Assembly: GCF_000687475.1 (NCBI RefSeq)
Contig: NC_057321.1
Span: 2,604,001-2,668,000 of the forward strand
DNA from: Ustilaginoidea virens
Lineage: Eukaryota; Ascomycota; Sordariomycetes; Hypocreales; Clavicipitaceae
Length of the DNA stretch: 64,000 nucleotides
Reading direction: 5' to 3'
Positions 1-9,576 of this stretch are shown piece after piece. The notes beneath the pieces are model-generated. The model was not told the origin of the DNA and searched no databases. It was given only the letters and a program-made list of their open reading frames with translations. Numbering within the stretch: the first letter of the stretch is position 1; every line of letters begins with the position of its first letter. Position numbers and translations under genes: made by a program.

Positions 1-38
1 CAAGGACCAAGAACCAAGAACCAAGAACCAAGAACCAA
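1..38. repeat. Heptanucleotide tandem repeat
   Basis: About five head-to-tail copies of the 7-mer CCAAGAA/CCAAGGA open the window. It is a simple-sequence tract with no coding value seen. Confidence 0.85.
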
Positions 39-106
39 CCTGCCAACGACCAATGGCCGGCTCCTTAGTAATGACCTCGCCAAAGAAGTCCCCATCTTCT
101 GCGCGG

Positions 107-135
107 CGAGTACTCCGTACTCCGTACTCGGTACG
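107..135. repeat. TACTCCG tandem motif (GTACGGAGTA family)
   Basis: TACTCCG is repeated two to three times. The reverse complement of the same motif occurs upstream of the sulfatase-like gene at 14539-14562 and again at about 14857-14868, so it is a dispersed short repeat of this genome. Confidence 0.7.
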
Positions 136-507
136 CCCCGAGTCTGCCAGACTTGCTGCAAAGCCGCGGATAAGTAATCGCCCCAGGGCCCCTTTCTTCT
201 TTCTTTCTCCAACTCAATGCCCTCAAAGACCCCGTGCCGTTTGTGCCGTTTGTGCCGTTTCTTTTTCTCCTTGCCAGCCACCGCCCCCCTTGCACCACAC
301 ACACCAGACCACACCCCACACGCCCCACAACCCGCCCATTGTCGTTCACTAGCCTGGCGGAAATTAGGTAATCAGGGACCGGCTCAGACCAGACCAGACC
401 AGAACCCCCACCGCCGACTCGCCTTCGTCGCCTATTCATCGCGAGAAGAATGGGATATCTCATGCTTCAGCCACGAAACAAGCCCTCCAGTCCCCAGTTT
501 CCACCGC

Positions 508-613
508 ACGCAATCACGCGGCAACCACGCGGCAACCACGCGGCAACCACGCGGCAATCACGCGGCAATCATGCGGCAATCATGCGGCAATCATGCGGCA
601 ATCATGCGGCTGA
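508..613. repeat. 11-bp minisatellite (CACGCGGCAAC / CATGCGGCAAT)
   Basis: About nine tandem copies of an 11-bp unit change gradually from CACGCGGCAAC through CACGCGGCAAT to CATGCGGCAAT. The changes are C-to-T and lie in consecutive copies, so the array has a clear 5'-3' variant gradient. Confidence 0.9.
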
Positions 614-989
614 ACCTTCCCCGGCCACGGGCAAGAACTCGTTGCTCCCGGGACCGGGCTGGGTTCCGCAGTCCAAGAAGCACCAGACGCCTCCTTTGCC
701 GACGTGCCCGTGCGCCCCGAATCCCGGAGCAGCAGCATCATACATAATGCCCACGCGTCAATGGACAGTGCCGCAGGGTCACGGGTGTCGCTGTTGATGC
801 CGCTCGTGCCTGCGTCCGGCCCTGGCCACGTTCCACCACCTCATTGTACCACGAGCATAATGCGCCACGACGCCCTCACCAACGGTCCACATGAAGCACG
901 CGGTGCATCAGATCCGTCGGGGGCCTGGACCCGGCCAATGCTTCATCTGCGTTTGCCGACGGCCGAGACGCGACGGCGCATCTCCCAAC

Positions 990-1030
990 GACAGCGGACA
1001 GCGGACAGCGGACAGCGGACGGCGGACGGG
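990..1030. repeat. 8-bp tandem repeat (ACAGCGGA)
   Basis: Four to five tandem copies of ACAGCGGA, the last two with A-to-G changes (ACGGCGGA). Confidence 0.85.
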
Positions 1031-1353
1031 CTTCCGTCGCGGCGGCATCGGCGCCAGCCCCAGCCTGGATGGAAGCCCACCCCCAGCTGAGCCGGCCATT
1101 CTGTCGCCTGTTCCATAGAGAAGGCTTGCCCTTTTGCGTCGCGCAGCTGCCGTTCGGGGTCGTCGTTGCACGGGGAACAACCATTGCCCGATTGCGCGCA
1201 TTGCTCGGCAAGCCGGGTGGTTTCACCGGGGGCCCTGTCGAACCTCTGAGCCCTCAGCGACGAAGGGCGTGATTCGCGGACGGCGAGCGAGGACGTCCCA
1301 CCCGTTGGACCACTCAGGAGCCGGCGGAGGCGAGTCGACTGGCACGGCCAAGC

Positions 1354-1384
1354 TAGGTGCAGGTGCAGGTGCAGGTGCAGGTGC
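1354..1384. repeat. 6-bp tandem repeat (GTGCAG)
   Basis: Five perfect copies of the hexamer GTGCAG, lying in sequence with no supported gene. Confidence 0.85.
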
Positions 1385-2722
1385 CCGCCGGGATGGCCAC
1401 GGGAGAGCAGACACCCGAGTGGACGAGCAACACGACGACGACGCTGAACAAGCGCATGGCTGACGGAGCTGCGGGATCCACTGGCGGGAGGCCTGGGCAG
1501 AATGGGCTGTGCGGTCGGATCGCGGATTGCGCGCAACAAGCACGTTTACGTGGGAGCTTTCTCCATGGTGCCAAGAGCTTGCGTCAGAAGAGACGAACAG
1601 AGGAGAAAACTCACTACTGCAGATAGCTTTGACAATCAAAAGTGGTGTCATGGCCGCGGGACATGTGGCGGCTGCTTCGTGTGCCGTGCGGGTTCTCAAA
1701 GGATGAATGCCGCTATTCTGCGAGTCAACAGCAAAGAGTCGATTCCGTCTGTGCCGGTCAGACTATCTAGCGAACCACGGCCATCCGGCAGATGCAAGCT
1801 CGATTATAGCCGTCCAGCCGTCCAGCAGTCTTGTGTGGGCGAGTTCCAGGCCCTGCCGTCATCCTGGCAGGGTGCGGGACAACACGGATGCCCGAAGCTG
1901 GCCGTGATGCGGCGACGGGCTCAAAGGGCGTCTGGGCACAATCTCAACTCGCGCCGTTTCCTTTCTCCACTCTACCGAGCAACCGCTGCCTCGTCACGTT
2001 TTCCAGCTAGCAGGGAGCGCGCGCAGAGCATCGTCCAAGACGAGAATTTCAAAAACAGCCCCCACCCGCAGCCGCAATGGGTACCCCGAGACCGAGACTC
2101 GCGTCTGTCGGAAACTCGTCGCCAAAGAGACCCAAACCCTGGATGAAGCCAACGTCTCGCCTTGCTTTGCGTTCCAGATGCTGCGTCACTCCGCGTTCCG
2201 AGCCAACTATGCCGAGGCACCACTCCCCCCTTCCCTCCGCCCTTCCCACAGCTGCCGTTCCTGCGCCGAGGCATCTCGACGGCTTTCCAATGCGTGCCAG
2301 CGTCCTGGCTGATTGTTTCCCGCGTCAATACCGACTCATGCCCCACGGTGAATGAAGCTCGGACAGCGCCTCCCCCGACGAGCCTCCCCCGGCGCTTTTC
2401 CTCGGGTGCCCCTATTTCCAGCCCATCCTGCCCACCCACCCGGTCCGTGGACATTATTCCCAGTCGCCCGTAGTGGATGCCGGCTACAACCAAGGAAGCA
2501 GCACGCCACGTGCGCCCGCCAAGTTGGCACTTGGGGCATTTCACCACCGGGCCCCCCTTTCTAAACATAGTCGCCCGGCAGCGCGAACCACCCAACGAGG
2601 CCCGCGGCCCAGCCGAGCACAGCACAGCACAGCACAGCAGAAACGCCCCCCCCCCCTCGCAAGAGCGCTCCGAGGAGACAAGAGCGCTCGCTCCTCGGAG
2701 CGCGTGTCCCCCCGTCCCGACG

Positions 2723-2731
2723 AATAAATAG
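2723..2731 (+). promoter_or_regulatory. Possible TATA-like box of the secreted-protein gene
   Basis: The AT-rich string AATAAATAG stands alone in GC-rich sequence about 120 bp upstream of the ATG at 2846. Position and composition fit a core promoter element; this is inference. Confidence 0.35.
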
Positions 2732-2845
2732 GATTCAGCATCCTACCCGGCAACCCCGCGAACTGGCCGGATGCCCTCTTTTCCCGCAAATCGCAGCACC
2801 ACCGGCAGCAAACGCGCACCTCTGACCGTCGGCAGATCCGCCACC

Positions 2846-3372
2846 ATGAGACTCCTCGGCGTCGCGCTCGTCCTATCCGCCGCGGGCATCCTCCCCGCCC
2901 ACGCCGACATGGACGTCGAACTGATCCACTCGTTGATGGGCAATAAGCCCTTTGCCTTTATGGCCTTCGACTCAATGGATCCCGCTTTCCCGGATCGCCC
3001 CAATTACTACTGGATCGGCGTAGGTACCCTTTTCCCCCGCCGCACGCGTCACCACCTTGTAGCAAGGAAAAAGTTTGAAAAAGTTTAAAAAAAAAAAACA
3101 TAGAAGAAGAAATCAAAGAAGAAGAAGAGGAAGAGGAAAAAAGACAAAAATCCGCTTTCGGTGGCTCGCGGCTCCGTTCATGCTACGGCTCTGCTTATTT
3201 CGTCACCGCCTATAGACCTGCCAGAAGAAAGACGGCATGTGCACCGCTTACAAGATGATTCCGGCGAACCGCAAGAGGGCGGCGTACCCGTCGCTTCGCG
3301 CGGGAAGGTGCCATAAGAAGTTCGCGGTAAGTCGGGACCCGCGCGCAGGACGCCGAGGGGAAGCGGAAGCCG

Positions 3373-3413
<41 letters not shown>

Positions 3414-3627
3414 GTGTGGGCAAGACTGACTCGCGTCGCAGTGCCCGAGGGACGGCCATAACTGCGTTCACAAGAACAAGAGCAGGTTTGTGGACTGCAA
3501 AACCCCGCTTGAGGACCGGTTCACGGCCTGGATAACGTGGCCTACGATGCGGCAGGTGATGGCGATGGATGCCGAGCCGCTGTGGCTGCCGGAGCTGGAC
3601 AATCCGCGAAAGCTTGGAACCTTCTGA
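2846..3627 (+). CDS. Small secreted cysteine-rich protein, three exons
   Basis: I join three exons: 2846-3019, 3216-3326 and 3442-3627. All junctions are phase 0, with introns GTAGGT...TATAG (196 nt) and GTAAGT...GCAG (115 nt). The start has a strong context (CCACCATGAG). The product is 156 aa. Residues 1-20 form a typical signal peptide (MRLLGVALVLSAAGILPAHA) with a likely cut before Asp21. Six cysteines follow at 60, 67, 90, 96, 103 and 114, all in exons 2 and 3, enough for three disulfides, and the middle part is Lys/Arg-rich. Size, secretion signal and cysteine count fit the fungal small secreted protein class (candidate effector or extracellular interaction protein). I do not recognise the family and assign no activity. 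The first donor could instead be the GTACCC four bases downstream, but that breaks the frame. Confidence 0.72.
3086..3150. repeat. Purine-rich A/GAA tract inside intron 1
   Basis: A run of A followed by GAAGAAGAAG-type purine repeats occupies the middle of the first intron of the secreted-protein gene. It explains why that intron (196 nt) is longer than the others in the window. Confidence 0.8.
3374..3413. repeat. CGG trinucleotide microsatellite in intron 2
   Basis: About 13 uninterrupted CGG units lie wholly inside the second intron of the secreted-protein gene. On the other strand this reads as a poly-Ala frame, which I treat as an artefact. Confidence 0.9.
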
Positions 3628-4124
3628 CGAAGACGTCCAGAAGTGAGGCTTGGTGGGAAGGAGGGGGGGGGGGCTTGTTTTGCTGCCTCGTTTCCGAAGA
3701 CGTTGAAGGCGGAAGCGCACCAGTCTTGGAACGGGCAGGTTGGCACATGGATCGGATCCAGGGCGTGGTGCGGAACCCTAGACGTCGTGCTTGATCTGCA
3801 TTTCAGTGGCAACCGAATCACGCTGTCAACCAGCGTTGCAATGAATTCAGACACCCCTAGACTACATACGTCATGTAGGTAGATTTGTGTTCCCCCCCCC
3901 CGGGACTCCGTGAGATGCTCAAACGTATCAAATAGGCTATTTCCTCGCCTTGCCGAACCACGATGCAAAAAGAACCTGCGAAATGGAAAACGCTGTCTCA
4001 CGTTTACAGTAGTGACCCTCTTCAACCACAGTTGACCGGCGCCGGTGAGCCATGCCCTACTCCCAACACACTTCGCAGCTCTCCGGAGACGGGTTGGCGA
4101 CAAGCCGCCGTGAGCCTCCATGCC
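3628..4124. other. Intergenic region between convergent genes
   Basis: This is the downstream region shared by the secreted-protein gene (+) and the BTB gene (-). It holds a G run near 3661, a C run near 3891, and at its right end a degenerate copy of the BTB gene's 3' end (listed separately). No gene is supported. Confidence 0.6.
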
Positions 4125-4186
4125 CTACTCCAATAAACCGCGCAGCTCTCCAATAATGGCCACGGACAAGTCACCGTGAGTCGCCA
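4046..4186. repeat. Imperfect tandem duplication of the BTB gene 3' end
   Basis: Two roughly 70-bp units, about 4046-4118 and 4119-4186, share CATGCCCTACTCC, then CGCAGCTCTCC, then GACAAG-C-CCGTGAG in the same order. The right unit is the last codons and stop of the BTB gene on the minus strand; the left unit is a diverged downstream copy. It is a local duplication that left the coding end intact. Confidence 0.65.
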
Positions 4187-5066
4187 GAAGATCCTGGAAT
4201 CCCTCTTCTTTCCAAATGTTGTCGAATTGACAAGCGACATAGAGCACGACCAGCTCCTTCAGCTCATCAGGGACAGGTCTGTCGCAGCAGTACTGCAACA
4301 GAGACACCACGTTGGACAAGCGCAGGCGGCATTCAGCGGCGTCGCGTAAATCTTTGTGCAGCTTGTTGTATGCTAGAACTTTCAGGTCCTCAATGCCGTA
4401 GTAGTCGGCGAAAGCGTACAGCTTGGCGTTGCACACCAGTTGCTCCGGTGGAAGCTCCCCCCCTGCGATGATTGCCTCCTCGTTGCGTTCGTCTGGGTCG
4501 TCCCTAGGTTTCTTTAGGCAACAGAAATGAGTCCACAGAGCGGCCCGTTTGCTAAGTATGTCTTTTCTGGGCTTCACCCTTGACGTCTGGCGAACAGGCC
4601 AGCCCCTGGATGTAAATTGGCCATCGTCAAACTTGACCACCATCTTGGTATCGAGGACTGTCGTCACAGAAAGGTCTGGGTTGCTCGAGGCCGACATTCC
4701 AGGCTTAGCATCAGCCTTTATCTTTGTTGCATCATAGCGGTTTGTGTAGGCGTAATTGAAGAAACATAGGAAGCTTAGGTCGTCCAAGAAATCCCACTCT
4801 ACTCTCCCTTCAACACCCTCTCGCATTGGTCCATTCACCAGCGCCTTGAGAGCTGGGGAGAGCCCGGCAACCTTGGCTGAGTGCATGATAAACTCGCGGC
4901 GGTGGGGACCAATGACGAGCGTGAAGGGCTTCGATGCGGCGATTCTGCGAATGGTTAGTCTGGCGCCGTTGAAGCTAAGGCAATGCTGCCGGTGGCCCAT
5001 CTTACTCTGCGTCCATCTCTGCCCATTCCTCCACACGGTGCCACGGGAAGTTGTCTCGAAGCCCAA
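4125..5066 (-). CDS. BTB/POZ domain protein
   Basis: A single 313-aa frame. Residues about 45-110 match the fungal BTB/POZ core: a hydrophobic KPFTLVIG strand, then REFIMHSAKVAGLSPALKAL (the usual F-xx-HS-xx-a-xx-SP-x-f/l pattern), NGPMRE, and later FLCFFNYAYTNRYD, the conserved F-xxx-F-xxxx-Y-T-xx-Y helix. The C-terminal part (residues about 215-313) contains LVCNAKLYAFADYYGIEDLKVLAYNKL, the adjoining helix typical of these proteins. BTB domains mediate protein-protein contacts; fungal copies of this simple type have mostly unknown roles. The first 36 residues do not resemble the family, so translation may begin further in (Met at 5000) or after an unseen upstream intron. A foldback repeat element begins only about 100 bp upstream of the start. 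Confidence 0.82.
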   Translation of the reverse strand: MGFETTSRGTVWRNGQRWTQSKMGHRQHCLSFNGARLTIRRIAASKPFTLVIGPHRREFIMHSAKVAGLSPALKALVNGPMREGVEGRVEWDFLDDLSFLCFFNYAYTNRYDATKIKADAKPGMSASSNPDLSVTTVLDTKMVVKFDDGQFTSRGWPVRQTSRVKPRKDILSKRAALWTHFCCLKKPRDDPDERNEEAIIAGGELPPEQLVCNAKLYAFADYYGIEDLKVLAYNKLHKDLRDAAECRLRLSNVVSLLQYCCDRPVPDELKELVVLYVACQFDNIWKEEGFQDLLATHGDLSVAIIGELRGLLE

Positions 5067-5167
5067 GGTGGTGGGCGAAGCGAAGGAGGTTCACGATGCC
5101 CTGCCAATCCAATGCTGGGAAGGGAATTCACAGTGGGGCGGACCGCTGCAATAATTGCCCGCTAACT

Positions 5168-5554
5168 GTTGATAGGAACTCGGTATACCCAGTTGTCCGT
5201 AGGGTCGCGCGCGTGGTATGATGTACCGGGTGATCACCAAGTAAAGGATTTTATTACTTTACTAATGACTATCTAAGAAAGTAGGAAAAGGAAGCAAAAG
5301 AGGAATTACACGATGTGGCCTTTTTGTGCCTGTGCCGTGGTCACGTGCACCGGCGCGGCCGGGTCGGGCTGCCCGCGTGCCCTGCCGGGCACAGGAAAAG
5401 GGGCCACATCGTGTAATTCCTCTTTTGCTTCATTTTCCTACCCTCTTAGATAGTCATTAGTAAAGTAATAAAATCCTTTACTTGGTGATCACCCGGTACA
5501 TCATACCACGCGCGCGACCCTACGGACAACTGGGTATACCGAGTTCCTATCAAC
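5168..5554. mobile_element. Foldback element with long terminal inverted repeats, related to the LTR of Copia A
   Basis: The ends are long near-perfect inverted repeats: GTTGATAGGAACTCGG on the left and its reverse complement on the right, each arm about 160 bp, around a GC-rich centre. ACT occurs on both sides (5165-5167 and 5555-5557), a possible 3-bp target duplication. The right arm is clearly related to the 3' half of the Copia A LTR (shared GGCCACATCGTGTAATT, CTCTTTTGCTTC, CCACGCGCGCGACCCTAC and the terminal TATCAACA). The left arm plus centre are related to the reverse complement of that LTR. It therefore looks like an LTR-derived palindrome or MITE rather than an ordinary DNA transposon. 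It carries no coding sequence. Confidence 0.8.
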
Positions 5555-5562
5555 ACTGGTCA

Positions 5563-5770
5563 GTGTCGGTATATACTCGGGTCCCAGTCCGTAGGGCGCG
5601 CGCGGGATGCTACTGCATCGTACCGTATCACGGGTCAAAGGTATGATTCCTCTTTGACTATAATATATTGGCTTAACTAAGAAAGGAAGAAAAGAGCAGA
5701 TAGGGCGGCACCTGACGATGTGGCCTTTTTATGTGTGCGTGCCGCAGTCACGTGGGCGTGCCGCGGCCGT
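5563..5770 (-). repeat. Diverged third copy of the LTR-A-like sequence
   Basis: Directly after the foldback element the sequence again follows the order seen in reverse-complemented LTR A: GTCGGTATA-ACTCGGG, CCGTAGGGCGCGCGCG, GGGTCAAAGGTATGATT, AACTAAGAAAGGAAGAAA, then GACGATGTGGCCTTTTT. It is more diverged than the two arms of the neighbour and has no matching second end that I can find, so it is probably a fragment. Confidence 0.6.
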
Positions 5771-6282
5771 GCCGCGGCCACGTATGCCAGTCAGGTGCGC
5801 GGAGTAACTAGCTGACTAACCGACTGACCGACGATTCCAACACTAACGGCTAACGGCTGGGGCATGTCATGTGCGCCTCACTGCGTACCGCACGGTGATT
5901 GGCACAGCCCTCGTTTGCTTTCCCCGTTCTTAATGTGCAGGGTACGTGACCTATGTACCTTGCTTAGCAGTACTTGGAGAAGAGCCCCGACAAGCACGAG
6001 CCCGATACCTTCCTTACTCTGTCCTATCGTTGAGCCTTGCAGCGGCTGCATTCTATATATATAAGGAACATGACAACCCTTTGGCCACGCGTCACTACTG
6101 ATTATGAGGGAGGAGTCCGTCTTGAAGCCCCAGGTCGCCTTCGTCAAGTCGCCAACCCTCCGGGCAATAGCCCATTCCAAGGTAGAAGAGGAGGCCAGGG
6201 TTGAGAATATGGCATAAAGCAAACCCGCCCTCTGGCTTGCTACCCAGCTCCGTCCTCTTCCACAGTCGGTCCATACTTGGCT
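5771..6282. other. Intergenic region
   Basis: Mixed-composition DNA with a short tandem GTGCCGCGGCC motif near 5760-5785 and a TATATATATA string near 6054. No gene is supported. Weak open frames exist on both strands. Confidence 0.5.
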
Positions 6283-6525
6283 ATGAAACCGCGCGTCGGA
6301 TCGCAGAACAAGCCGCATCAGTATGCATCAGTCAACCCGGACTATTGGCTGGACGAGTCGGCTTGGGAAACGGTCCCGTCTGCAGGAATCCTCCGTTCAT
6401 GCAAACAACCGTTTTGCTGGTTACGACTGCGTCAAGGTCCCCACGGGCTGAACTACATCTACTTCAAACTGTATCTTTGTTCGGTCTTTACTACTGAGAG
6501 AGCTGTATATACTATTTCGGGGTGA
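6283..6525 (+). CDS. Possible small hypothetical protein or gene remnant
   Basis: An 80-aa frame starts at ATG 6283. Its first 35 residues have a balanced, protein-like composition (with YASVNPDYWLDESAW), unlike the simple Arg/Pro/Ser-rich chance frames nearby; the rest is less convincing. It ends about 100 bp before the kinase stop codon on the opposite strand. I recognise no family. It could be a conserved exon of a broken or spliced gene, or chance. Confidence 0.25.
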   Translation: MKPRVGSQNKPHQYASVNPDYWLDESAWETVPSAGILRSCKQPFCWLRLRQGPHGLNYIYFKLYLCSVFTTERAVYTISG

Positions 6526-6626
6526 TACAGCTTGGTCACGACGAGACACGGCAGCCATGGTGCTTTATATTGATTTCCCAACTCGACTTGCTGCCTGATC
6601 ATCTATGCCGTGAATGGCAACCGGGT

Positions 6627-8546
6627 TTAGGACTCCAGGGTCGAAGGGAGGGAGCTACCTGAGTTGACCGAAACATCCTTGTATCGTCCGAGTTCGGCGA
6701 GTATTCCTGCGGCCGTGATGCGCAATTCGAATTTGGGCTCCAGCATGTGATATATGATCAGGTCCATTTGTTCTTCTAGAGCCAGGCCCACTCTGACACA
6801 GTCGATGGTGGCATGCCAGTTCTTGAGGTTCTGAGTATCAGCACTATCCTCGATAGCCAAGTTGAACAGATTAATAGCCGCCACTTTCTTCTTGGGATAC
6901 CGTATTTTCCCCGTACAAAAGAGCATAGTTAAGCCCAGTGCCCAAATGTCGCTATGTGGGCCGCGCCTTTTTTTATACACTTCATGAGACAGGTATTCAG
7001 GGGGGAGAAACATGGGCGTACCACCTAGTACTAGCTCCCCATCAATGGCAGCCATTCCAAAGTCGAACAAGACACCGCCACGCTCGGCAGAGTACGCGAT
7101 GTTGGCAGGTTTAATGTCATTGTGAACGATTTTTTCCCGTTCCAGATAATTCAAGGCGGCCGAAATATCACCAAGTAAAGTAAGAGCGACAGCCGGGGAT
7201 ACCGGTGACTGCCGCTGGACCGAAAGTGGCAGATGCTCAAGGTACAATGCCAGCATACGGCTGTCATAAGACTTTAACTTGATGATGTTGGGCTGAAGAG
7301 CAAGAGTTAGAAATCAAGATGTTGTTGACGTGCTTGCCAATGCGAAACTTACATGATCAAGTCGATCTAATAAGGCCTGTTCCCGTTTCCAGTTCTTCAC
7401 GCAGCCGCTCAACGGTGATCTTCCGCTGGGCCTGTCTGTGTAATCAAGAGCCTTGACGACTATGCCGCCAGGCAGGGCTGAATGATAACAAGCAAAGACT
7501 TTTGACCCTACTGTCTCGTCGATTTTCCAACGAAAGTCGAGCCTATAAGACGTCACTCCTTCGTCTTCTAAGGTCACCTCAGTGGGTGGCGAGCTCTTCA
7601 CGAGTAGCGAGCATTCCTTTGAAAGCTGAAGAACCGACATCGTGTCAATGTGGACAGTTTCGGTGGACGAAGAGGGCCCACAGTTCATCGGAGCACCATC
7701 TGCGGCTGATTTCCCGGCTGCTACAGGAGGTAAAGGGGCGGGTTGCTTGCTAGTTTCGGTCGATTTGCTTCGCCCGCCGACTAATTCGGCTTCGTCCAGC
7801 GACCGCTTATTTGGTAAATAAATTGGGCATACCACAAATTGCCTCCGAAGGAGCAAAAACTCCACAAGATGCTGCTCTTCCGTCTCGATAAAGGAGATCC
7901 TCCATACTCCAGTCGAAACCAGGCAGCTTCTGTTGTGGTCAAGGCATTTACTGTCCTCTTGCGGGCCATCCGGAGAGGCCAGTTTGGTGACGCGAAGGCG
8001 CGTACTATCCTCATTGGTGAGATAACAATCATCGCGCTGCGGTTGGTAACACAGGCGACACCGTAAAGCGTTGGCTATCATCCGTGGAGAGGGATTTTCT
8101 TGAGGAGGGTCATAGAAGGTAAGGGATATGACAAAGTCGGCATCCGTGATTCGTTGCTCAACGCTGACCAAGTCCCAACCACCAATAGTGTACGGCAGCC
8201 TGCTTGTACCGGTATCCAAGGCGCTGGCGTGGCGAGATGGTGGCCTGGCTACAATGAGACGAGTGCCCGAAGCCGATTCGACTGAGGCCCTTTCGAATGC
8301 TTCGACTACTTCATTTACTCCAAGTTCAGCCCGTGTTGCTACCGCCCGTGGCGCCAAATCAACCCTCTTGTCGACATACGTGCTTGTCTGCTCGACCGGG
8401 TTAGTGAGTGCCGGTTGACAAAGCACTTGTGATATCCTGACTTTGGATTCGAGGTCAAGACAGCGCTTTCGGTGCTCTATTTCCGCATCAGTAAATGGGT
8501 GAGTTGCGCTCTCGTTGCTGGCTGACATGTTGAGGAGGGGGTGCAA
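6627..8546 (-). CDS. Divergent protein kinase with long N-terminal region
   Basis: Two exons on the minus strand, 8546-7353 and 7292-6627, are joined over a 60-nt intron (GTAAGT...TTCAG, phase 0), giving 619 aa. The C-terminal half is a eukaryotic-type kinase: beta-3 lysine in GGIVVKALDYTD (Lys365), a possible helix-C Glu389, catalytic loop VHNDIKPANIAY (Asp457), metal-binding DFG (Asp475), and LPPEYL in place of APE (Glu497). The canonical HRD is HND here. The first 270 or so residues resemble no domain I know; they may be a regulatory or substrate-recruiting part. The catalytic residues are present, so activity is plausible, with serine/threonine as the likely target. Such divergent kinases are common and expanded in filamentous fungi. 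The alternative start Met at 8528 would shorten it by six residues. Confidence 0.8.
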
Positions 8547-9576
8547 CGGTGGGCAAGTGGCAGTAGCGGTTCATAACTATGCCTGAGCCCCGGTTGAGAG
8601 CCCCGGTTGGACCTGTAGTCTTATAACAAACGCATGGCAGATGGAAAGAGCGAGGCTCCGCTGAGACGGTGTTGTTGGCGCCGTGCCCTGACTCCTCATG
8701 TTTGAAAGGCGAAGGATGGGAGACGGTTGACTGGTTTCTGGGAACTTGTGTCTGAAAGCGAAACCATTCACGCATTAGCGCGGCGGTTGCTCGTAGGGTA
8801 CTCGTAACAGACAGGGAACGCTAAGCCTAAAACAGAACTTAGGCCTTCGCATATAATTTTCTATGAGTAGTGATCTTCCTTATTTTGCTGCTGCAAACCT
8901 TTGAAACGTGCATATAGTGAGGGAAATCGCGATAGTAGTCTATTAAGGCTTGTAATATGCCTAGTTCAAGGACTGGCTAGAGTCTTCCTGCATATTTACC
9001 TGAGAAGATAAGGGACTTGGCCCTAGGCCAGGACTGCGCGTAATGTAAGGTACTGGTGCTAAATCAGAGTAATTGCATCATTATATATATAATATCCATA
9101 CTTAATTTGAGATAAAGGGATAATTAGGGTGTGGGAGTCGCTGCTTCTGAGGCCATTGTGTGGGCAAACGTTGTGATAATGTGTGTGTGTGATAATATGT
9201 GCGGGGTATAGAGGAGAAATGTGTGGAATAGAAGGAAGAAGAATGCGGCAGGGCATGTATGTACTCTGCAGCTGCTAATAGAAAGTATGCGAAGATACAG
9301 GTTCTATTTAGGCTTAGCGTCCTCTGCATGTTTGAAAACCCCCTGCCTGTTTATGGGCTCGGCGCTTACGCCCGCGCATGTGGTCATGTGGTCAGGGGCT
9401 TTGCATGACAAAGCAAAGGGGTTGAGGCAGGTGGCTGGGTTTTTGCCATTGCCTCCTCAACTTTCTGCTTGCATCTGTCCACCTGTTCTTGCGAAAAGCG
9501 TGCATTTCCATCAAAAGTCGATGCCGGGATTCATTCATCGTCTTCAACATCATAGTGTCCCTTTGCCACAGCCAGA
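8547..9576. other. Intergenic region between divergent genes
   Basis: Upstream regions of the kinase gene (-) and of the acidic protein gene (+) meet here. It contains an AT-rich portion at 8830-9120, including TATATATATAATA near 9082, and a TG-rich tract near 9180 (GTGTGTGTGTG). No gene is supported. Confidence 0.55.

Larger units (their letters stand above)
39..2845. other. GC-rich intergenic region with short tandem arrays, no credible gene
   Basis: Several open frames of 60-215 codons cross this stretch on both strands, but they overlap in many frames, have a composition typical of chance ORFs in GC-rich DNA, show no domain I recognise and offer no exon-intron series that joins into a plausible protein. 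The longest, 1502-2146 on +, is Arg/Ser-rich and featureless. The region holds small tandem repeats (listed separately) and probably the promoter and 5' leader of the secreted-protein gene at 2846. A gene with very short exons cannot be excluded without RNA data. Confidence 0.6.

Noticed and set aside
508..613. CRISPR-like array
   Set aside because: The units are contiguous 11-mers without spacers, in a eukaryotic genome.
1502..2146. 214-codon frame on +
   Set aside because: Arg/Ser-rich, no domain, overlaps several other chance frames; no splice or promoter signals.
3178..3720. 180-codon minus-strand frame with a poly-Ala run
   Set aside because: The poly-Ala is the complement of the intronic CGG repeat, and the frame overlaps the spliced secreted-protein gene.
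5168..5554. Solo LTR of Copia A
   Set aside because: A solo LTR would not have 160-bp inverted arms, and no 5-bp duplication flanks it; the palindromic structure is better described as a foldback derivative.
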